A program made the translations under genes and the position numbers. From Agelas oroides (taxonomy: Eukaryota > Porifera > Demospongiae > Agelasida > Agelasidae), in assembly GCA_949130485.1 (NCBI GenBank), contig OX422192.1, positions 4,596,085 through 4,660,084 on the forward strand: 64,000 bases of DNA. Direction: 5' to 3'. Of the stretch, positions 56,698 through 64,000 are shown piece by piece. The notes beneath the pieces were generated by a model. It was not told where the DNA came from. It made no database searches and was given only the letters and a program-made list of their open reading frames with translations. Positions within the stretch are counted from its first letter, which is position 1. Every line of letters begins with the position of its first letter.

Positions 56698-58094
56698 TAT
56701 ATTACCAGTTAGAACACACTAGTAAACATGCCAATTATGTAAACCGCAGCATAATATTTCAGCCCAAATTTGAGCCCGCATAACTGCTAACTGCCGGAGC
56801 GGAAGTTTTTGATTTTTATATATTTTGTAGAGCTATCCATGGGCTATCCGTACATGTATATATCGCCAGGGTTCGGGTAGTGAAAAAAAATGTACTAAAA
56901 TACGCGGCAACATATCACGAGTCTCGCCCCGCGACGAGGTCGCGAAAAACGGTCGCAACGCTGGAAGGCATTACCAAACCGGGATACAAAGTACATTTAT
57001 GAACAGCAGAGAGGTACCTCTACGCAAACTGGCGCAAGTCCGGTTCGTTTCTGCCATTGCTGGCTGGAGCTAGCTTGTAGAAAAGTCAGGAAGTATTCAT
57101 TGCGTTAATTACACACTGGAATGTAGCTCTACGTGCACTTCCTGTATCTGAATAATTTCTATTGTTCTTGGACTGCTGGCCTAACAACTGGTAAAGCTTT
57201 TTTAAGAAACCACAAAACTCTGAACTCTAAGGCTTAAATTTTGCAGCACAAAATCCTGATCTCTAAAACCTACTTCAGGTCTTGTAGCTGAGTAGCAGTG
57301 GCCTACCAGCAAACATTACCTCTTATAAGCATCTTGGGGTGCGGTTACTTTGCTCGAAAGTAATAATAATAATAACTAGTGTCAAGTGGACAACTTAAGA
57401 CTTTGGCGATATTCAAACATTTTTGTCCAGCGGTTCCCACAAAAGGTTCCCCCTCTCACAGAGACGCTTCTCCCAAACATATAGCGTTCATGTGCTCTTG
57501 AAGACGTGATGTATTCGTACGCAAATGTCATGTGTCAGCTCTGTCTCCAACGCGTTTGATTTCACACTAGCTGGCTAGGGCCACAGCAGACTCATTCGCA
57601 CATGGCTTACATCCTTTAGCATGCACGTATGTGACTTTGTGCACACTGGCTCGTAATGAAACCGCCAACGGCCAAATTTTTGTACATAGCTATATGGAGC
57701 AATCCGCCGAATTTAATTCCCGCCAATTTTTTTGGCTGTGTGGTATTTTTACAAAGATACGGGCAATGAAGTTTGAATTTCAGTGGATATACACTGTGAT
57801 TATAAGCTCTAATAAAGATGTAGCATAGAACAATCGATAGAGCACTAAACTACCTACTCCATTTTGTCAACAAAACATTTAGTACAGGCACTGTAACTAG
57901 AAAAATTCACTTTGTATAGTACAGGTAGCAGTACTTGAAACTTTTGTATTTGTTTGTACAACAATGTAAAGCATACGTAGCCTAATGGAATCACTGTATA
58001 GCTCTTTAACGCTAAAATTGGAGTTTACTGACAGGAGTAATTGTCCCTAGAATTCAATTTTGATCACTCATATTAGCAATAACATCACACTTAC
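56698..58094. other. Partial repeat copy; no gene recognised
   Basis: 57190-57363 is a fragment of the 54350-56697 family ending CTTGGGGTGCGGTTACTTTG. Around 57700-57745 there is a mariner-MITE-like end (CGCCAATTTTTTTGGC). The rest is unassigned. Confidence 0.5.
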
Positions 58095-59084
58095 CAGCAA
58101 TGTTGACACCATCAGTTGGGGTTCCATCAGTTGTGGTCTCACCACCTCCATTAACATTAATGTTAATCACATTATTGTTGTTTCCATCCCCTCCAGTATT
58201 GCCTCCACCCCCACCCGTGTTGTCTCCACCCCCGCCCATGTTGTCTCCACCCCCACCAGTGTTGTCTCCACCCCCTGCCATGTTGCTGTTAGTTTGACAG
58301 TCATTCCTACCAGAAGGAGATCCACGCTGGTAGTCTGGGAGAGATAAAAACAATGCATTTAAATCATATACATGTAGGTCTGTCGGCCTCTGTTATTGTC
58401 AACCTGGTGACAATGCAAGCCCCATAGTTGTGATCTAAAGTAAATTTTCTGCTTCCATGGAGATATAATAGCACACAGAAAAGTGGTGAATGTTTTTTGT
58501 AGCTCACCGCACTGGATGGTCACATCACCTTGTGCGTACAGCTTGTGATGCCACGAGACGGACAGAATGTGCAGATGTTAAGACAGCTATTTGGGTAGGC
58601 CCCACAACTGAAAGATTGGAGCCAGATGGGTTGAGGATTGCTCCCATGTCTGCAGAACAAAGCAGTAGCAATTCACTTTGGTCGTACCTTCTGGCTCGAG
58701 CATTTTATATCTTATCTATCCACTAGTAGATTATGCATTCCTTAGCCCTCTCAGTTTTTGTATATACATCTGATCATGAAGCAGACATGGGTATAACAGA
58801 TACAATAGCTAGACATCAGAAAGGCATCTAGCCGGCTTGGTATGTATAACTCACAAGCTGAAGTGGTTGTATCCAATTGCATTGGTGTAACCCAGCTGTT
58901 TACACACAGTGTCTGCTTCAGCTTGCGAAAAACTACTACTGCTACAGATGGTTCCCCACTGTCCATTACAGTACACTTCCACCCTCCCCCGAGAGGGGTA
59001 GCTCCCTCCCACCAACCGAACCTTGAGTTCGTATGGAATGTCAGAAAGACGAGATTGGGCTGTAGCAAATGAGATAAATTGCAA
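58095..59084 (-). pseudogene. SRCR-domain gene with Gly/Asn-rich tail, one frameshift
   Basis: Three exons with matching phases: 59084-58855, 58649-58508 and 58334-58095. Exon 1 gives YELKVRLVGGSYPSRGRVEV, NGQWGTICSSSS, and EADTVCKQLGYTNAIGYNHF. Exon 2 gives NPQPIWLQSFSCGAYPNSCL, then ITSCTHK, and after a one-base frame change (about 58529) GDVTIQCG. This completes a group A-like SRCR domain. Exon 3 gives DYQRGSPSGRNDCQTN, then GGGDNTGG repeats and NNNNVININVNGG. SRCR domains bind ligands outside the cell; the Gly/Asn tail may be a stalk. More exons probably lie on both sides. The single frameshift, in a short G run, may be a sequencing error. Confidence 0.75.
58180..58275. repeat. 21-bp repeat in the SRCR gene tail
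   Basis: CCACCCCCACCAGTGTTGTCT and variants, about four copies, encode the GGGDNTGG units on the minus strand. Confidence 0.85.
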
Positions 59085-59290
59085 CTGTGCATCACTAATT
59101 GAGGTGAGAGCTCAAAACCATAGTGAATTAGAGGTCTTCAGAGAAGACACCCTCCACAACTTAAGTTACACCCAAGTAGTGACACAAGGCTATAGCTATT
59201 CACTTACCTATAGCATTGTGTCTTTACTGGTGCAACTACATTAGCATTGGGTATGTCTTCTTTGAGACTCCAAGTTACGCACAGTAAAGT

Positions 59291-59399
59291 TAGCCTCGTC
59301 TCCAGGCCACTCCCGGATTTTAGCTGTGGAGAAAACTAACTCGGGAGTTTTCTCCACGGCTGCAAGATAAAATCTGGGAGTGACCTGGGAACGAGGGTA
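59291..59399. mobile_element. 109-bp palindromic MITE, 9-bp TSD
   Basis: TAGCCTCGTCTCCAGGCC and, inverted, TGACCTGGGAACGAGGGTA. Flanks CAGTAAAGT (59282-59290) and CAGTAAACT (59400-59408) match at 8 of 9. Sister of 47873-47932. Confidence 0.8.
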
Positions 59400-59409
59400 C
59401 AGTAAACTT

Positions 59410-61257
59410 CCATCCTTTTCTTATTCTACTACTTTACTCGATAAATTAGATGCTGTTATTAGATTTAGCTTGATACAGTACTACCTATAACTTGTAATGT
59501 CTCTTTTGACAGTACTAGCTTTAGCTCAACAGATCTCCACTGCAGCAGGTTGGTCCAAATTCCAGTAACAATATTTTGTACGCCTTTGGTGGACTGTGAG
59601 AAGAACTCACTACGTGTTCATCTTGGTTAGGAGACAGAGTATTTTGTGTATACAAGGGGAAACAGATGCTGACACATCAGCTAGCTCTAAAGGAAAACAG
59701 TTGCACCTGATTCATGGCTAATCGAATGGGTTAGCTCGTGGATGAGCCACTGCTAGCAGTTTAGCACCGTTGTCATATAGCCAGACTGGCAATCCAATAG
59801 GGACCTTGAAAAAGTGTTGCAAATTTGTAGGACTTAGTTGACTTTCCAGCAGGCATATAGAAAAGCACTTGTAAACTTACTTGCAGGACCATTGGAAAAC
59901 TTTTTGAGGTGGGCTAGCTAAGAGTAAAAGAGCGTGTGTTTGGCCCCGAAGCAGTTGTAAAGTTTATCTGTGCTTTGCGCCAATACCCCCGAAATCATGG
60001 TTGTGCATCTACGTACATGGAACGTTTGGTGGCATCGATCGAGCACGCTCACAATAATGCTATTCAGAAAGAAATGAATGAGTGGAAAAAAACCCAGTAC
60101 CATTGAACCATTCAAAGTAATTTCAAAAGCTTACGTAAAAAATGCCCTGCTTCTGACGGCCCTGGCGACTTGGAAGGACGATTATAGGCTATTTTCTGGC
60201 ATTAATTTCTGTTTAGATGATCTGTTTAATGATTTGTAATTGTAACTCCACATGCTATGAGTAGGAGACACTGAATGTGCTGTTTCAGTTGGAAGCTGGG
60301 TTCATGCCCATACATCAAAAAGGTGACTCCAGTGTAGATGTTTGAATGCTTGTTCAATATGCAGATAAAGATTTATGGAGGGCAACTGTACATCCCAGTT
60401 GTGTCCATCGTCTTTGCCGTTAGTGTTGGCTTAAAATGTTCGACATGAACAATGGTCTGGGGGTTATAAGCCATTGTATTGACCTTATTAATACTCACAA
60501 GTTGGTATACTTCTTTCAAGACGTTGGACAACAATGCTGCTCAACTAAAAAGAAGCAAATTTTCAGGGTCGTCTGATCTGATGTTGGAAATATCTCTGAC
60601 CATTTCAGTAGTAATGCATACTATAATTGTTTCCAAGATACAATGCACAGGCGTAGGAAGCAGTTTCTTTTTGGAGGAGCCAAACTTGTACGAGCTGCTT
60701 ATGGCAGCTCCACTAGGGGGGTCTGGAGGCATACCCCCCCCCCCCCCCCCCCCCCAGGAAAATGTGGAATTTTAGACACTCTGAGATCGTTTCTAGGGCA
60801 ATTCCGCACGAGTTGGATGACATGCTGATTCGGTCTTCCATGATCGGTGCTACAGCAATCACCTGTACACTGCTGCTCTTGGGGTACAAAAGTAGCGGCA
60901 CAACTGGGTTCACCAGTGCTGGACTTGACGGGTACCATCTTCAGCGCCAAAACAGTCTATGCCAGAAGTACATGGCCTTGTAGGTTCCCCAGTATTGGAA
61001 TCAACTGGTGCATTGCTTTTAACACATACTACAGGTACTTTTTACAAAGCCAAGTAAGGACGTTTGTCTCATTTCTGATGGTCCACTGAGTGAAATCATA
61101 ACTACTGCTACATTCGAGAATACTGTTAGCATTACAATCCCTCCTGAATCAGGCAATCCTTCCTCTGGACCCCATTCATAGAACCCTAAGGGTTAGGGTT
61201 AAGGTTACATGAGAATAAGCTTTCTCTTGGAGCCCTTCATGGAACACTAGGAGACTG
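59410..61257. other. hAT-like fragment; otherwise no gene recognised
   Basis: 60646-60790 (CAGGCGTAGGAAGC; GGTCTGGAGGCATACCCCCC, C21 run, AATTTTAGACACTCTGAGAT) resembles the MITE at 10627, but I see no second terminus or target duplication. 60030-60480 and 60790-61257 are unassigned. Confidence 0.45.
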
Positions 61258-61265
61258 ACTACATA

Positions 61266-62744
61266 CAGTGGCGTAGCTACACCCGGGCCCATACGGGCCC
61301 AGGCCCTGGTGAATTTCTGAGTGCCCTGGTAAATCATGCGAGGTCAACTTACCTGAACCGCAACAGCGTACCCGGTGAACCGGTGCACCAGGTGAACCGG
61401 TGCACCAGGTGAACCCGGTGCACCGGTGCACCAGGTAAACCGGTGAACCATGTGAACCGGTGCACCAGGTGATCATATGAACCAGTGCACCAGGTGAACC
61501 TGTGCACCAGGTGAACTGGTGAACCAGTGCACCAGGTGACCCAGGTGAACCAGTGAACCAGTGCACCAGTGAACCAGTGCACCAGGTGAACCAGTGCACC
61601 AGTGCACCATGCACCAGGTGAACCAGTGAACCGGTGCACCAGGTGAAACGGTGCACCAGGTGAACCAGTGCACCAGGTGAACCAGTGCACCAGGTGAACC
61701 AGGTGAACCGGTGAACCAGTGCACCAGGTGACCCAGGTGAACCAGTGAACCAGTGCACCAGTGAACCAGTGCACCAGGTGAACCAGTGCACCATGCACCA
61801 GGTGAACCAGTGCACCGGTGCACCAGGTGAACTGGTGAACCAGTGAACCGGTGCACCAGGTGAACCGGTGAACCAGGTGAACCAGTGAACCGGTACAGGT
61901 GAACATATGAACCAGTGCACCAGGTGAACCTGTGCACCAGGTGAACCAGTGAACCGGTACACCAGGTGAACCGGTGCACCAGGTGAACCGGTGAACCAGT
62001 GCACCAGGTGAACCAGTGAACCGGTACACCAGGTGAACCGGTGCACCAGGTGAACCGGTGAACCAGTGCACCAGGTGAACCAGTGCACCAGGTGAACCAG
62101 GACACCAGGCAATATTATATAGGTTAATCAGTGCAACTAGGGTAGCACAAGGTTCTTCAGATAAATCAAAGCAAAGCTTTGTCACTTCGGACATACTATG
62201 TTGTACAAACTCAAGCTATAGACGCCTGCCATGCTCGTGACCTGTGAACCGTGCACCACCGAGAATGCGCTGGTCTCGTAACACAATAACCCAAATCGTG
62301 CCAGGTATATGCCGCTTAGGTCAGGCAAACTAGATTTGTTGTTTCGCATCAGCCACTTCCTCGATTTGCGTGCGGGCGGGCGGTCATTATTCATTATTTG
62401 TTACTATCAAAAAAGTGGGCGCGTCATTGCCCGGAGGGCGATAGTGACAGTTGAGGCGGCAGGTCTCGAAGGAAGCGGGCGCTGATGTGAAACAATAAAT
62501 CCGCTTTGCCTGGCCTTATCTACGATTTTAGCTTCTTTGCCCGTCAACTTCAGCAGCAAATATGAGCGCCAGGTGCGAGCTACGCTGTCTCAGAAGGCCC
62601 CAGAATGCACCTCAGAGCACCTAAAATTTAAAATAATATTCTGGGGGGGGGGGGGGGGGGGCATGCCCCCACAACCCCCTAGAGTGTGGTGGGCTTACGC
62701 CCACCAAGTGCCCAGGTAATTGCTGAACTCTGGCTACGCCACTG
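61266..62744. mobile_element. hAT-type element carrying a minisatellite
   Basis: The ends CAGTGGCGTAGC and GCTACGCCACTG are perfect 12-bp inverted repeats. Flanks ACTACATA (61258-61265) and ACTACATG (62745-62752) match at 7 of 8, an hAT-size duplication. The 1,479-bp element has no transposase. It carries the array below and, near its right end, a G19 run and CAGAGCACCTAAAATT. Confidence 0.85.
61373..62108. repeat. GTGAACCAGTGCACCAG minisatellite, about 735 bp
   Basis: Built from 9-bp words, mainly ACCAGGTGA, ACCAGTGCA and ACCGGTGAA, in higher-order blocks of 24-54 bp. All three minus-strand frames stay open for over 200 codons, because the 9-bp words contain no stop codon in any of those frames. 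The frames show cyclic permutations of VHLVHWFTWCTGSPGA-like sequence. Not a gene on present evidence. Confidence 0.95.
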
Positions 62745-64000
62745 ACTACATGCATAGAGACAGACAAGCCTCCCCCTGAAACTCTGGTAGGTTCTTTCCA
62801 TATTTGATTGTTTACCATGGTGAAATATGTAGGAAAATTTTCAACCATCATCCATCATGATCAAAAACCATTGACCATGCCTAATATCTAGAAAGCTGAC
62901 TTGGTTTACCAACACATGTTCATGAAGGGTTCCAAAGAAAGGCTTGCCAGACCTCAGGAGGGATTCTAATGTCAAAACTATTTTTCAATTGTTTATTTCT
63001 ATGATTTCAATTTTTCATTGTTTATTTCTATGATTTAGATTTTCAGTGGCAATTGTTTATTGCTATGATTTTGATTTTCAGTAGCAATTGTTTATTTCTA
63101 TGATTCACTCAGTGCACTGTCAGACACCATTCTTCAGCTCCATTCATGCGATGCTTTGGGGGGTCCTGTTGTGGACATTTGTGGGTGTAACATTGATGTC
63201 TGTGTAAACATTGAATATTATGCTAGCAGCGTCTAAAAGCAGTGAATAAAACTTTGGACAGTGCAGCCTTCCACTATGAAATAATTGCTGACTTTTATGT
63301 CATCCCATAGGTACTGGGCTGTCAGCTCTTTTGGGGTGGAGCAATCATCAGGCAAAAGAGCGAGTCATCAACCAAGCAAGGTCTCCAAATCTTGCGATTC
63401 TCATTCCAAGTTTGTGTTCTCCAACAACCTATCTGAGTACATAGAAATTTAAATTCTGCGGAATTTTTCAGATGAATCTGACTGGTTGATGACTGTTTAA
63501 TTACATTTCTGCCACGTAGGCACGTGTTGGTGTAACAACATGGGGAATTTGATTGACGATTGATACAAGAATCTAAGTGACCATCGTTAAGCAAGCTTAG
63601 AAAGCTCGAGTAGCTAGAAAGACATTGGTTTCACTACGTCGGGCAGTGCAAAGTTTCTCCACTACGGTAGTCTGCGTTCAATGATGGCATTTTGTGTAAT
63701 AGAGGTCACGGAGGCAGACGCAAGTCTATTCATAATTGTTAAACCCTCTGTTAAGTCAGGGCACCCCTGCTACTTTGTTGCATAATTAGTGCCGTAAGCG
63801 GCACTGACTCAGTACCTTAACATTTCACTTTAACGCTGGCCGTTGTTAGGCTTAACAAAATCTGTACAGCAAGTGTGAGTAAAGTACAGGTCTATTATAC
63901 TAACTGTTCTTAAATACTAGTCAGTATGCATTGAACATCTCAGTAGCATTCGAGTTCCTGGATGGCACCAAATGGTGACATTTGAGCATTGGATGTCCAG
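62745..64000. other. No gene recognised; short repeat
   Basis: 62985-63106 contains four imperfect copies of a 30-36-bp unit with CAATTGTTTATTTCTATGAT. The rest to the end is unassigned. Confidence 0.5.

Noticed and set aside
54898-56712. Repeated ORFs with VAGEGRVVGVPKFHS
   Set aside because: They occur in each copy of a mirror-arranged non-coding element and are broken differently in each.
61237-62194. Long minus-strand ORFs (up to 291 codons) of WFTWCTGSPG type
   Set aside because: All three frames are open only because the 9-bp repeat words lack stops; there is no domain, no codon preference for one frame, and the array sits inside a hAT element.

Overview
This window looks like nuclear DNA from an invertebrate animal. 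The genes are cut into short exons with GT-AG introns. Animal-type families are present: SRCR domains, a THAP-like finger, a Penelope-like retroelement with a GIY-YIG nuclease, and SAP/SWIM genes. There are interstitial CCCTAA-type repeats, and the DNA is AT-rich and packed with MITEs. A demosponge or similar marine invertebrate is my best guess, from general character only. I see no rRNA, tRNA, CRISPR array or bacterial operon.

Left part (1-12.5 kb): a nested foldback element, a 79-bp minisatellite (2.7-4.2 kb), a broken minus-strand gene for a P-loop NTPase (5.1-8.8 kb), a foldback MITE, a hAT MITE with a perfect 8-bp target duplication, and two near-identical 586-bp elements in tandem.

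Gene-like core on the plus strand (12.6-25.9 kb): (i) a decayed KDZ/CxC-type transposase-like gene; (ii) an orphan exon, paralogous to the minus-strand NTPase, with an intact Walker A motif; (iii) a long multi-exon gene joining a Mutator-like (MULE) transposase domain, a SWIM zinc finger, a charged linker with a nuclear-localisation-like motif and a C2HC finger, and a complete Ulp1-type (C48) SUMO-protease domain. The transposase half is disrupted; the protease half has all its catalytic residues.

Nested block (27.8-39.4 kb): a TTAA-flanked element is interrupted by a 10.2-kb element with long terminal inverted repeats and a perfect 10-bp target duplication. That element carries a proline-rich ORF, several MITEs (two with 9-bp duplications), hammerhead-like motifs and a nearly full-length Penelope-like element.

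Right part (39.4-64 kb): a telomere-like tandem duplication, more TTAA elements, SRCR exons (46.2 kb and 58.1-59.1 kb), a 2.1-kb element with 77-bp terminal repeats carrying a SAP/degenerate-SWIM gene and an opposing THAP-like ORF, LINE remnants, a head-to-head cluster of four ~600-bp elements each with a CRE-like palindrome, and a 1.48-kb hAT element carrying a large minisatellite.

Taken together, this is a transposon graveyard with unusual transposase-associated genes. MULE-type target duplications (9-10 bp) and a MULE transposase fused to a SUMO protease occur in the same window, which suggests, but does not prove, a MULE family active in this lineage.
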